Assembly: GCA_910586425.1 (NCBI GenBank)
Contig: CAJUHL010000029.1
Coordinates: forward strand, 1-21,431
Length of the DNA stretch: 21,431 nucleotides
Direction: 5' to 3'
Source: an uncultured Bacilli bacterium
GTDB lineage: Bacteria; Bacillota_I; Bacilli_A; RF39; UBA660
The notes below the pieces were generated by a model. That model worked only from the letters and a program-made list of their open reading frames with translations, was not told the origin of the DNA and searched no databases. Positions 1 through 7,810 of this stretch are shown in pieces. Position 1 is the stretch's first letter. Each line of letters begins with the position of its first letter. Position numbers and translations under genes: made by a program.

Positions 1-148
1 TTGCATTGCTGATTTCAGAAAGCAGCTCCCACTCTAGATTGAACACGTCAATAAGAAAGGCAAGTGCCTCCCTATATATAAAAACTGTCTGTTTTATCGG
101 CTTATTTAAATGCTTAATTTCTACAGCGTAACTGGAAACTGTTTTCAT
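1..148 (-). CDS. TnpB-like IS200/IS605-family protein, N-terminal part (runs off the left edge)
   Basis: Forty-nine codons are visible, read leftward from the ATG at 148, which is preceded by AAAGGAG with 6 bases spacing. The protein begins MKTVSSYAVEIKHLNKPIKQ and continues with TVFIYREAL and an FNLEWELL segment. This SYAVEI...IYR.AL.FLI.VF..EW pattern matches, from memory, the N-terminus of TnpB-related proteins of IS200/IS605-type elements in Lachnospiraceae. TnpB proteins are RNA-guided RuvC-type nucleases, but the RuvC and zinc-ribbon parts lie outside the window, so activity cannot be judged. The gene points out of the window, so any omega RNA at its 3' end would also be outside. Moderate confidence. 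Confidence 0.6.
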   Translation of the reverse strand, partial: MKTVSSYAVEIKHLNKPIKQTVFIYREALAFLIDVFNLEWELLSEISNA

Positions 149-198
149 GAAATCTCCTTTATGATCATATTTCTCTTTTCCCTGATGCTCATATTCTC

Positions 199-212
199 AA
201 ACGCAATCGTTT
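199..212. other. Small perfect hairpin next to the TnpB-like gene, possible element end
   Basis: AAACG-CAAT-CGTTT forms a perfect 5-bp hairpin about 50 bases upstream of the TnpB-like start and touching the stop codon of the next gene. IS200/IS605-family elements end in subterminal hairpins rather than inverted repeats, so this could mark the left end of an inserted element. The position is suggestive; the sequence alone does not prove it. Confidence 0.25.
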
Positions 213-798
213 ATGCCCAGTTAACAATAATAACACCATTTTCATCATACACTGAATAATTATATTCTACATATCCAGATTCCAGCATTGATTCTAATTC
301 CTCCTGAAAAGGATTAGTCCCTCTTATTAACTGATACAGCTGCTTTTCCGTAGCCTCAAACTCCTGACAAACACGCATTGATTTTTCTAACGTCACCTCG
401 ATCTTTACCATACCCTCTTTGGAAGATAGTAATTTATATAATTCTTCAATCATGTTCTTGATCGCTTCAGCATCATCTACTAAAACTTTTATACTACTGG
501 GACAGCCTCCTTTACCTCTATCAGGCAGCCTTTTTTCTACATGTTCATCAATATCAAAATTTTCTGCATAATCACTTAAATTTTTTGAAAATGAAGATAT
601 CGGGTCATCCACATCAAAGTCAATATCCATAATGAAGTCTTCTCCTGCAGGTGAACAGGCTCTTAGTTCTACATAGTTTCTCTCTCCATAATGTGAATTT
701 CCATGATTTAATTCTGGTTCATTATAAATTTCAAAACTCCAGTCTAATTTTTCGCTTCTTTCCAACAGTTTATGTAATTCCATACTATTCTTTTCCAT
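211..798 (-). CDS. Conserved hypothetical protein of phage/plasmid type (195 aa)
   Basis: Function not recognised. I start the gene at the ATG at 798 (MEKNSMELHKLLERSEKLDW). It overlaps the end of the upstream gene by 14 bases, and a longer reading from 927 would run through that gene. The protein is acidic. A central block reads YVELRACSPAGEDFIMDIDF, followed by FDIDEHVEKR and a DDAEAIKNMIEELYKLL helix. This spacing of aromatic, 'SP.GED', 'FD.DEHVE' and 'DDA..IK' elements is familiar from small orphan proteins of Firmicutes phages and conjugative elements. It ends VIIVNWA. It is the last gene of an operon with the two genes upstream of it (785-982 and 999-1508). Confidence 0.75.
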   Translation of the reverse strand: MEKNSMELHKLLERSEKLDWSFEIYNEPELNHGNSHYGERNYVELRACSPAGEDFIMDIDFDVDDPISSFSKNLSDYAENFDIDEHVEKRLPDRGKGGCPSSIKVLVDDAEAIKNMIEELYKLLSSKEGMVKIEVTLEKSMRVCQEFEATEKQLYQLIRGTNPFQEELESMLESGYVEYNYSVYDENGVIIVNWA

Positions 799-982
799 AT
801 CTTTCGCTTTCCTTTCTACTAATTCCGTTTTCCATTTTAAATACATCTTCTTTTGGAATAAAATGCCACTCATCATCAAATGGCGTATGCACATACCACC
901 AGCCATCTGGCATTTGATATCCAACACACTTTATCAAATTTTTAAAGGGTGCCCATTTGACCATTATCTCTTTATTTTCCAT
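785..982 (-). CDS. Small hypothetical protein with Trp-rich strand (65 aa)
   Basis: The start is the ATG at 982, which has GGAGG five bases upstream. An in-frame ATG at 994 would place that site inside the gene, so it is less likely. The protein has the pattern of a small beta-sheet fold: MVKWAPFKNLIKCVGYQ, then DGWWYVHTPFDDEWHFIP, then a charged tail. No family recognised. It lies 16 bases after the HAD gene and overlaps the next gene by 14 bases, so the three are almost certainly translated from one message. Confidence 0.7.
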   Translation of the reverse strand: MENKEIMVKWAPFKNLIKCVGYQMPDGWWYVHTPFDDEWHFIPKEDVFKMENGISRKESERYGKE

Positions 983-998
983 GAAATCCTCCATATCC

Positions 999-1508
999 TT
1001 AATTTTTTGAACGTCTTAAAGTCTGTATTGCCTGGTCTACATGTCTTTGTTGTAGCCCTCCATCTGATTCCTTTTCACAAAAGAATTCTGTTTTTACCAA
1101 CTGCTCGCCAATCCCATATTTTTCGTATTCTTCTTTTGTAAAATCATCATCAAGACTCACAAAATGGATATTTTCTTTATTCTTTTGCTCATTCAGCCAA
1201 GAAACAATCTCCAATGGCCTATTTAAATCTATGAAAGGTGTTTTTGATATAATCTCCATATCATATCTTGCCATACACTCTAACAGATATTGGTACATCG
1301 GATAAACAGACTTGTCAGACTCATCATCCAATCCTCTCCAAGTCGAAGATAATACAATCTTTGCATTACAAGCATGATAAATTTTTGCAAGCATTTCCAG
1401 ATGATAATCGCTTATTTCCTGATACAAAGTATCCATATCAGGCTTTAATGATTCAAAATATGCTAAAGAATTTAAGACGCCATCTACGTCTAAAAAAATA
1501 ATATTCAC
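999..1508 (-). CDS. HAD-superfamily hydrolase-like protein (169 aa)
   Basis: A compact HAD-fold protein, predicted to be a Mg-dependent phosphatase or phosphotransferase. Motif I is FLDVDGVLN (nucleophile D7, acid D9). Motif II is the SSTWR at 54-58. An acidic motif IV, LDDDF, lies at 119-123. The short length, the IVLSSTWR and the late DDD match the HAD domain class described from 'Swiss army knife' RNA-repair proteins and common as stand-alone proteins in phages and plasmids. That class assignment is from memory and the substrate is unknown. The start is GTG at 1508 with AAAGGAG six bases upstream. It is the first gene of a three-gene operon (999-1508, 785-982, 211-798). A TATAAT sits upstream on this strand near 1550, but the -35 is poor. 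Confidence 0.85.
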   Translation of the reverse strand: MNIIFLDVDGVLNSLAYFESLKPDMDTLYQEISDYHLEMLAKIYHACNAKIVLSSTWRGLDDESDKSVYPMYQYLLECMARYDMEIISKTPFIDLNRPLEIVSWLNEQKNKENIHFVSLDDDFTKEEYEKYGIGEQLVKTEFFCEKESDGGLQQRHVDQAIQTLRRSKN

Positions 1509-1620
1509 GAATTTCTCCTTTCTTGTTTTTCTGGTTTTATAATGTTAAATATATTATAAAAATAATACTAACTCTTTTAATTCTTTTATCTCTAGCTTAC
1601 AAGTTTTTGATCTATCAGTT

Positions 1621-1913
1621 TGAAACAAGAGTACTCCCGGTTCTGTAACCAGCGAGGTGAATTGTTTCTTTTAAAGATATAATTTACTTCTCAAAAAATT
1701 ACATTATAATGTTACTGAGGAGGGTCTGAGACTACCGGAAACAGTAACAGATACACTCAGAAACAACCGCTCAGCCTAAGAGAAACTCCTGCCTCTTAGT
1801 GCAACGTAGGCGGGAGTAGTTCATGTTTAGACAAAAAGTGAAATCCAGAGAATTTTCGAAAAGACTCACGCTTCTGTAACCAAGAGTAGTTTAATAAAGA
1901 TAAAATTTCTCTG
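1621..1913 (+). ncRNA. Candidate structured RNA in a 490-base non-coding gap
   Basis: No plausible gene lies in 1509-2002, yet the segment is richer in G and C than other gaps and is full of complementary pieces. Seen directly: GAAACAA 1622-1628 pairs with TTGTTTC 1662-1668; GTTACTG 1711-1717 pairs with CAGTAAC 1742-1748; CTAAGAG 1776-1782 pairs with CTCTTAG 1793-1799; ACTCCTGCCT 1785-1794 pairs with AGGCGGGAGT 1808-1817; CAGAGAATTTT 1846-1856 pairs with AAAATTTCTCTG 1902-1913. The third and fourth overlap, so they are either alternatives or a pseudoknot. A similar hairpin-like block occurs twice (1633-1657 and 1864-1888), each containing TTCTGTAACCA. Plus orientation is favoured because one pair is G-U only on that strand. 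Not matched to a named RNA family from memory; it could also be a long leader of the 2003 gene. Confidence 0.45.
1683..1710 (+). promoter_or_regulatory. Possible sigma-A promoter inside the RNA candidate
   Basis: TTTACT at 1683-1688, 16 bases, then a perfect TATAAT at 1705-1710. Transcription would begin near 1717, inside the first half of the GTTACTG/CAGTAAC stem. If this promoter is the real one, the 5' third of the proposed RNA is not part of the transcript. The two calls are therefore partly in conflict. Confidence 0.4.
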
Positions 1914-2002
1914 TAGCTTCAGGTACATAGTGATTCTCAGTTATTTATATTTCTTTTCTCACATTCTATTATAGATTTTAAAGATGAGAGGAGAGATTAT
2001 TT

Positions 2003-2245
2003 ATGTTAAATGCTTTAGAGGCAAGAATTCGTACAAAACAGAAAATGGAAATGCTTTTATCCAAGGAGCTAGAGATGATTGAGGCCAAAATCATTGACAC
2101 GATTGAGGATGATGCCAACGAAGGCAGAGTCTATCAGGTCTCTATTGAAAAACCATCTGCAGAAGCCGAAAGAGCATTGAAGGCTCACGAATATCACCTT
2201 TATCCTTGCAGTGATAAGGACAAGATCGTTATTTCTTGGGCATAA
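2003..2245 (+). CDS. Small phage/plasmid-type protein ending in ISWA (80 aa)
   Basis: GAGGAGAG lies seven bases before the ATG. Residues 1-40 form a charged helix (MLNALEARIRTKQKMEMLL, then EMIEAKIIDTIEDDANEG). A short alpha/beta part with a GYxV-like register follows and ends KIVISWA. The layout (Ala-rich helix with a Lys-Glu pattern, then a small sheet ending in ISW) resembles short orphan proteins of Firmicutes phages, recalled without a name. It follows the RNA candidate by about 90 bases and has a strong terminator directly after its stop. It may share a promoter with that RNA. Confidence 0.75.
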   Translation: MLNALEARIRTKQKMEMLLSKELEMIEAKIIDTIEDDANEGRVYQVSIEKPSAEAERALKAHEYHLYPCSDKDKIVISWA

Positions 2246-2282
2246 AAAAGAGGAGGGACTGATTAGCAGTTCCTCTTTTTCT
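2245..2282 (+). terminator. Intrinsic terminator after the 80-aa gene
   Basis: AAAAAGAGGA (2245-2254) pairs with TCCTCTTTTT (2271-2280), with an inner ACTG/CAGT stem and a three-G bulge. The T-run is part of the 3' arm. Confidence 0.8.
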
Positions 2283-2345
2283 TATCATTTTTTTCTTGTC
2301 TTTATGTAAATTATTAATGTTAAACATTTTATAAATCAGAATCAA

Positions 2346-2375
2346 AATAAAAAGCCCTTGTAAAAGAGCTTTTAT
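2346..2375 (-). terminator. Probable terminator of the GNAT operon
   Basis: AAAAGC...CTT-GTAA-AAG...GCTTTT forms an imperfect hairpin. On the minus strand it is followed by TTTTTATTTT, 16 bases after the GNAT stop. It could also work in the plus direction. Confidence 0.6.
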
Positions 2376-2390
2376 ATCTTTATTTTTTTA

Positions 2391-2729
2391 TTAGGCCACT
2401 TTATAAATATTACCTCTTATTCTTTGCACATCCCTATTTGAAAAATAAGAATTCCAAAACTTAATCGCACTTTCGCTGTGCTTTGAAACACAGAGGGAAA
2501 CTGGAACTTTAAAATATTCCATCAATGCATCTACCACCCGCGTAGAATGCCCTTTTCTCCTGTAACATTCATTTATGCTTATTTGCCTAATAAATACCTC
2601 CTCTTTATGGATGGTCAAAAGGAGTTCTCCTATCTCCATACTCTCATAAAAGATTTTTGTATCCAAAAAATTCTCAAATTCTGAAGTTATAATTAAACTA
2701 TAATTATTATTGAGATTGATCCTATTCAT
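2391..2729 (-). CDS. GNAT-family N-acetyltransferase-like protein (112 aa)
   Basis: A short GNAT-fold protein, predicted to move an acetyl group from acetyl-CoA to an unknown amine. The acetyl-CoA loop (motif A) is visible as YRRKGHSTRVVDALMEYF at about 56-73, a variant of R/QxxGxG/A in which the last glycine is Ser. It is preceded by the expected strand (EVFIRQISINE) and followed by SLCVSKHSESAIKFW, the usual beta-5/alpha-4 region. At 112 residues it lacks part of the usual N-terminal half of the fold (typical length 140-170), so it is a minimal or degenerate member. Start ATG with AAGGAG seven bases upstream. It follows the 181-aa gene by 19 bases and is co-transcribed with it. Confidence 0.75.
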   Translation of the reverse strand: MNRINLNNNYSLIITSEFENFLDTKIFYESMEIGELLLTIHKEEVFIRQISINECYRRKGHSTRVVDALMEYFKVPVSLCVSKHSESAIKFWNSYFSNRDVQRIRGNIYKVA

Positions 2730-2748
2730 ATTTCTTCTCCTTCATTCT

Positions 2749-3294
2749 TTAATCCATGAAACAGTATTCCGGAATATATACTTCTAACCCATCTTTTTTA
2801 TTTATCTTTACTACCAATCTTCCCTCCTTGATATGAAAAACCTTCTGTCCCTCCATAACCTGTAACGTAATATAGTACATCTTATCAGGAAGTTTCTCAG
2901 CCTTGTTTTTTATGTATTCCATAATAGAATCTACCATTTTCAGATAGTATTGTTCCAAAATCTCTCGATTGAGATATTTTAGATATGCGTTAAAGTTATG
3001 GTTTCCTGGCATCTCACACCATTCATATTTTACTTGAGGATTATGGTTTCCTTTCGCCTGCTCGTTATAGTATTTCATTCTTCCATCAAACAGGTAAAAC
3101 ATGGAAGCTAAATCATAAAGTAACTTTTTTAATGGCTGTAAATCCTCATTTTTACTCAAAGACAAGATTTCCAAACACTGTTCCTTCATGCGCTTTAAAT
3201 AGTCCTCTTTATAAAGAGGTGTTTTCTCAATTCCATCATCTGTTAACTGCTTAAGAATTTCTTCCCAAGTGATATCCTTTCGTTTTCTTCTCAT
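2749..3294 (-). CDS. Hypothetical protein, helical with C-terminal sheet (181 aa)
   Basis: Not recognised. It begins with a basic stretch (MRRKRKDITWEEILKQL) and is largely helical to about residue 140, with an aromatic-rich middle (KYEWCEMPGNHNFNAYLKYL). It ends in a small beta meander (MYYITLQVMEGQKVFHI, GRLVVKINKKDGLEVYIPEY). No signal peptide or TM segment. Start ATG behind GGAGAGAGG. It heads the two-gene unit with the acetyltransferase-like gene and could encode its target or partner, by position only. Confidence 0.7.
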   Translation of the reverse strand: MRRKRKDITWEEILKQLTDDGIEKTPLYKEDYLKRMKEQCLEILSLSKNEDLQPLKKLLYDLASMFYLFDGRMKYYNEQAKGNHNPQVKYEWCEMPGNHNFNAYLKYLNREILEQYYLKMVDSIMEYIKNKAEKLPDKMYYITLQVMEGQKVFHIKEGRLVVKINKKDGLEVYIPEYCFMD

Positions 3295-3476
3295 TTTCCT
3301 CTCTCCTTTTCACGTTGTTATATGTATTATGCGATTTTTTAATATATGAAAATTTAGAATAGCCTTTTTAATAAGAGAAGGACTATAGATCCTTTTTGGT
3401 AGATAAGGCCTTTAGTCTTCATGAATGTATTTTTTACAGAGTTCTGCTTCAACTTGAATTGTTACTATTTCATTTT

Positions 3477-3497
3477 AAACAGGATACGTATCTGTTT
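3477..3497. promoter_or_regulatory. Imperfect palindrome upstream of the nuclease-like gene
   Basis: AAACAGGATACGTATCTGTTT is a near-perfect palindrome centred on a fully symmetric GATACGTATC, with one extra G. It sits about 80 bases before the gene at 3576 and just upstream of a TATAGT (3502-3507), a good place for an operator. No convincing -35 was found. The rest of the 3295-3575 gap shows nothing clear. Confidence 0.35.
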
Positions 3498-3575
3498 TCT
3501 GTATAGTGATTATCGTTATCTCTCTTCTTTTATGAACATTATTTATGCGAGAAAGATTGAAGGAGAAAGATTAAC

Positions 3576-4313
3576 ATGATGTTCATGTGTCAACATAGCG
3601 TAAAAATCAAGAAGGATACAGCGCTTACTTATAAAGAAATACAACAATTAGTAAGAAGGGATAAATTAAATAGTCCAGGTTTTGCTAAATATTTTAAAAC
3701 ACTTGAGGAGATGAAGAAATATGATAAAAAGGAACTTCCAGGGCTTGGAAAGCAGGAGTTCAGTGCAGCATATAAGCTACATCTTAGCAAGTTTCAAAGA
3801 AAAGTAACAGCAGCAATAACAGCTCTCATCGATTATTTAAAGATCTGCCATGGGATTCAACTGACTTTAATGATTGACGCACGGCTGATTGATGGCAGAA
3901 AATTTGAGGTAGATTGTTTTATAAAGGAACTTAAAGCTTGTTATGATGTATATGGGAGTGACCATGATAGATTGGAACGTAGACTTGATGATCGAGAGAA
4001 GCATTTGCTATTAAAAGGATTGGGTTACAAAGTGACAATCATCTGTCCATACGGGTATGGATGTAATGAAGAAGATCAAGTAATTCAATCTGCAGAAAAC
4101 AGATGTGGAATCGATACACTATTTGATGTAATAAAGGATATTCTTAAAGAAACAAACAAGAAATATAAATGGAGATTGAGTAGTTACGATCTGGACCATA
4201 AGACGAATGAAGTTTTAAAATTTATGGAATCTGATATTCGGTATGACACGAATTGTTTCTTAGTAGACTGGGAAGTAGAAAAACTAAGAAGATTAAATAA
4301 AATTGCGATTTAA
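3576..4313 (+). CDS. PD-(D/E)XK-nuclease-like protein (245 aa)
   Basis: The C-terminal half has the order of elements seen in small Vsr/DUF559-type restriction-like endonuclease folds. A strand carries VDCFI (112-116), and a second carries KACYDVYGSDHD (120-131), where the catalytic (E/D)xD-G-xxH region usually lies. A helix with DDREKHLLLKGLGY (138-151) follows, then the strand KVTIICP. In the family this reads 'D..R...L...GY.V..I'. The active-site set here (D113, D124, H130) is not canonical, so it may be inactive or a diverged nuclease. The N-terminal 100 residues are basic and helical (KDTALTYKEIQQLVRRDK). Start ATG with AAGGAG ten bases upstream. It stands alone between a palindrome and a terminator, next to the ParB-like gene. 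Fold inferred, function unknown. Confidence 0.6.
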   Translation: MMFMCQHSVKIKKDTALTYKEIQQLVRRDKLNSPGFAKYFKTLEEMKKYDKKELPGLGKQEFSAAYKLHLSKFQRKVTAAITALIDYLKICHGIQLTLMIDARLIDGRKFEVDCFIKELKACYDVYGSDHDRLERRLDDREKHLLLKGLGYKVTIICPYGYGCNEEDQVIQSAENRCGIDTLFDVIKDILKETNKKYKWRLSSYDLDHKTNEVLKFMESDIRYDTNCFLVDWEVEKLRRLNKIAI

Positions 4314-4350
4314 AATTGAAAATAAAGTAGACTATATAGTTGAATTACAT

Positions 4351-4377
4351 AAATGGAGGGAGACCTCCTTTTTTATT
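4351..4377 (+). terminator. Intrinsic terminator after the nuclease-like gene
   Basis: GGAGG-GAGA-CCTCC with a GNRA-type loop (4355-4368), followed by TTTTTTATT. Confidence 0.75.
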
Positions 4378-4433
4378 ATCCATAAAATTTTAATTCCATA
4401 CTACATTTATAATAAAGACGAATGGAGGAATTA

Positions 4434-5456
4434 ATGATGGCAAAAGAGTTAAAAGTTCTTAACAGGGAGCAGCTTTTTAAGGAAGCCTTTCAAGATGTAT
4501 TGGACAAACTTGAAAAGCTGGGTATTGCAAGTAATTTGCTTATGGATATTGCATTGAAACTTTTCGAAAGAGCTGTTGGTTGTTCATCTAAGACACATGT
4601 TTGTACAGTTGTATATGAAACGACCGACTATGAGATGTTTAGGTTTATTGAAGGCAATCGTGAAATAAACAAGACAAATGAGAAAAACCTGAAAAAGAAT
4701 TTTGGAGAAAATGGAGAAGACTATATCATGAATCCCATCATTGTGAATGAAAAGATGGAGATCATTGATGGTCAACATCGGTTCAAGGCATTAAAGGAAC
4801 TTGGAAAGCCAATTCATTATATTGTTGTTGAAGGTATAGGATGCGATGCGGCTCAGAGGATGAATCAGGTAAGCCTTCGCTGGTCTTTGCTAAATTACGT
4901 AAAGTACCACAGTGAGACCGATCCGAACTGTGCTAGGCTTTATGAATTAATTAAAATTTATAATATGGAGAAGCCTCGTGGGAAGAAATTAACTGTTACT
5001 ACAATCTACGGGAATGTATTAGGCCATCCAGCAAGTAGTTCAAATCAGGCAGTGAAGGATCTTTTAACGAGTAATTCTTTTAAATTTTCAGAAAAGGAAT
5101 ATGAAAAAGCAAAAGGAAAGTTTAATATAGTTTCTGAGTTTAAAAAAGAATATAAATTCCTTAGCAAAACGGCTCATCCGGATAAGCTTTTGAGTGCGAT
5201 ATATTATTTGATAGCAGTTAAGGGATGCAATCAAACCCGGTTTAGCAATGGTTTAAAAATGATGTCAACACAGAAAGATAGAAAAGATCTTAAATCAGGA
5301 AACTTCAAGGAGTGTTTAAATACAGCCTACGAGATTTACTGCATGGGTCCTGGAAGGTACAAGAAACTTGATATCGATGAAATTAATAAGGAATGCCATC
5401 CGATAGCCCGCAAGAAGGGTAAAACTAAGACAGTCAAAGCAAAAACAGAAGCGTGA
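4434..5456 (+). CDS. ParB-like N-terminal (DGQHR) domain protein (340 aa)
   Basis: The sequence IIVNEKMEIIDGQHRFKALK with the GKPIHYIVVEGI that follows is the hallmark of the ParB/sulfiredoxin-like domain (DGQHR at about 112-116). In chromosome and plasmid partition ParBs this fold binds CTP. In many phage and plasmid homologues it occurs with DNA-binding or nuclease roles. Here a helical N-terminus of about 60 residues precedes the domain, and a helix-rich C-terminal half ends in a basic tail (HPIARKKGKTKTVKAKTEA), consistent with nucleic-acid binding. No ParA partner is in the window, so partition is unproven. An in-frame ATG at 4422 contains the GGAGG site (4424-4428), so the start is 4434 or 4437. 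TATAAT at 4408-4413 could be its -10. A strong terminator follows. Confidence 0.85.
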   Translation: MMAKELKVLNREQLFKEAFQDVLDKLEKLGIASNLLMDIALKLFERAVGCSSKTHVCTVVYETTDYEMFRFIEGNREINKTNEKNLKKNFGENGEDYIMNPIIVNEKMEIIDGQHRFKALKELGKPIHYIVVEGIGCDAAQRMNQVSLRWSLLNYVKYHSETDPNCARLYELIKIYNMEKPRGKKLTVTTIYGNVLGHPASSSNQAVKDLLTSNSFKFSEKEYEKAKGKFNIVSEFKKEYKFLSKTAHPDKLLSAIYYLIAVKGCNQTRFSNGLKMMSTQKDRKDLKSGNFKECLNTAYEIYCMGPGRYKKLDIDEINKECHPIARKKGKTKTVKAKTEA

Positions 5457-5477
5457 TAACGCGTTTTTTGCAACAAG

Positions 5478-5506
5478 AGGGAAGGATCGAAGCCTTCCCT
5501 TTTCTT
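5478..5506 (+). terminator. Intrinsic terminator after the ParB-like gene
   Basis: AGGGAAGG (5478-5485) pairs with CCTTCCCT (5493-5500) around a 7-base loop, followed by TTTCTTA. Confidence 0.85.
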
Positions 5507-5651
5507 ATAGATAAATCTTATTTTTTTCTATCATTGAAATCAAGTTTTTATCATATATCGATAATTCTTTTTCAGATAGTTTTGGTTTTAATTGTTCCAA
5601 GCTTTTAATTATAATCCATGGACAATTTTCTCTGCTTTTTCGTATTTTCAT
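5505..5651 (-). CDS. Possible small protein (48 aa), convergent with the ParB-like gene
   Basis: An open frame begins MKIRKSRENCPWIIIKSLEQ, continues with two charged helices and ends KNKIYL. Composition is protein-like, with amphipathic helices and no rare-codon bias. However, there is no convincing ribosome site before the ATG; an AGGAAG lies 25 bases upstream, before codons that cannot start. It fills part of the 5507-5798 gap, which otherwise holds only the purA terminator. Low confidence. Confidence 0.35.
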   Translation of the reverse strand: MKIRKSRENCPWIIIKSLEQLKPKLSEKELSIYDKNLISMIEKNKIYL

Positions 5652-5754
5652 TCTATTGTTCTTTATAACAACTTCCTGATTTTATAATGATTCATTTTAA
5701 CAATATACGCAATCTTTTTAACTCGAAAAATTTTCTCCATTTTATGGAATTTAC

Positions 5755-5785
5755 CCACAAAAAAAGAGTACAACGTACTCTTTTT
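5755..5785 (-). terminator. Intrinsic terminator after purA
   Basis: AAAAAGAGTAC-AAC-GTACTCTTTTT is an 11-bp perfect stem at 5761-5785. On the minus strand a TTTTTTTGTG tail follows. It lies 14 bases after the purA stop. Confidence 0.85.
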
Positions 5786-5798
5786 ATATTCCTTTTCC

Positions 5799-7075
<1,277 letters not shown>

Positions 7076-7082
7076 CTAATAT

Positions 7083-7157
7083 TTACAATACATTCTTTTC
7101 TTTTTTACTACCATTTAAATAAGAAATAACTGCCTTCTTATCCTTTACCGCAATCAT
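7083..7157 (-). CDS. Possible leader peptide before purA (24 aa)
   Basis: ATG at 7157 opens a 24-codon frame, MIAVKDKKAVISYLNGSKKE followed by KNVL. It ends five bases before the purA ribosome site. Only a weak AAGGA lies upstream, at about nine bases. It could be a coupled leader, a gene remnant or chance. Confidence 0.25.
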   Translation of the reverse strand: MIAVKDKKAVISYLNGSKKEKNVL

Positions 7158-7174
7158 TTTTTATGTTCCTTGCA

Positions 7175-7810
7175 TTACGATACCGAATATTCTATGATCT
7201 GCATGAGTATATAGTCACCTTCTATACTTTCGTCATCTCTATGATAGTTTCTGATCAGTTCCATAAATTCCTTATCATACATTTGCTTTAATAGGGATTC
7301 TCTTCCTTTCTTTACATAGGTTTCATATAAACGATTTATGATTGCCCAATGATGAATCCTATTTTCATCGATAAACTTATATACTTTTTCAAGATATTCA
7401 ATTTTTAGCGGGTTTTCACATTTTATAAATCTCCTGAGTTGATAGATCATGTCTGGTGACCAATATTTTGAAAGGATCTGCTTTGCTAAAAGATAGCTCC
7501 TTTCCCATTCTTTTGTTTCTCCATAAAGTTCCTGGCTGTCTTCCAAGTAACGCCGCATCTCATTGATTTGTGCTGCTGATACATACTGATCCTCTATAAA
7601 TAATTCATATGGAATATCATGTGTCATACATTTAATCAGTTGTTCTAACTGCTCCGTTTCATATCCGCTGTCAATTTTACTTAAAAAATAAAAAAATTGT
7701 CCTTCCTTTCCTCTTTCCTCTAAAAAACGGTAGAGGAACAAAAGCTGATAGATCTTAATTGGCCAGTAGTCCTCTTCAAGAAGCTTATCATACAACTCCT
7801 TTAATTCCAT
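7175..7810 (-). CDS. Hypothetical all-helical protein (211 aa)
   Basis: Not recognised. Predicted to be almost wholly alpha-helical, with repeated aromatic/Leu helices: MELKELYDKLLEEDYWPIKI, IYQLLFLYRFLEERGKEGQF, WSPDMIYQLRRFIKCE, IHHWAIINRLYETYVKKG. The spacing suggests paired antiparallel helices of a TPR- or HEAT-like adaptor, but no consensus repeat was found. No signal or TM segment. Its ATG overlaps the last ten bases of the disrupted small membrane gene upstream (ATGGAATTAA), so its translation may have been coupled to that gene. It ends about 110 bases before purA. Confidence 0.7.
   Translation of the reverse strand: MELKELYDKLLEEDYWPIKIYQLLFLYRFLEERGKEGQFFYFLSKIDSGYETEQLEQLIKCMTHDIPYELFIEDQYVSAAQINEMRRYLEDSQELYGETKEWERSYLLAKQILSKYWSPDMIYQLRRFIKCENPLKIEYLEKVYKFIDENRIHHWAIINRLYETYVKKGRESLLKQMYDKEFMELIRNYHRDDESIEGDYILMQIIEYSVS

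Noticed and set aside
651..1141. Plus-strand open frames opposite the first operon
   Set aside because: They mirror good minus-strand genes with ribosome sites, have low-complexity Phe/Leu/Ser-rich translations and no ribosome sites of their own.
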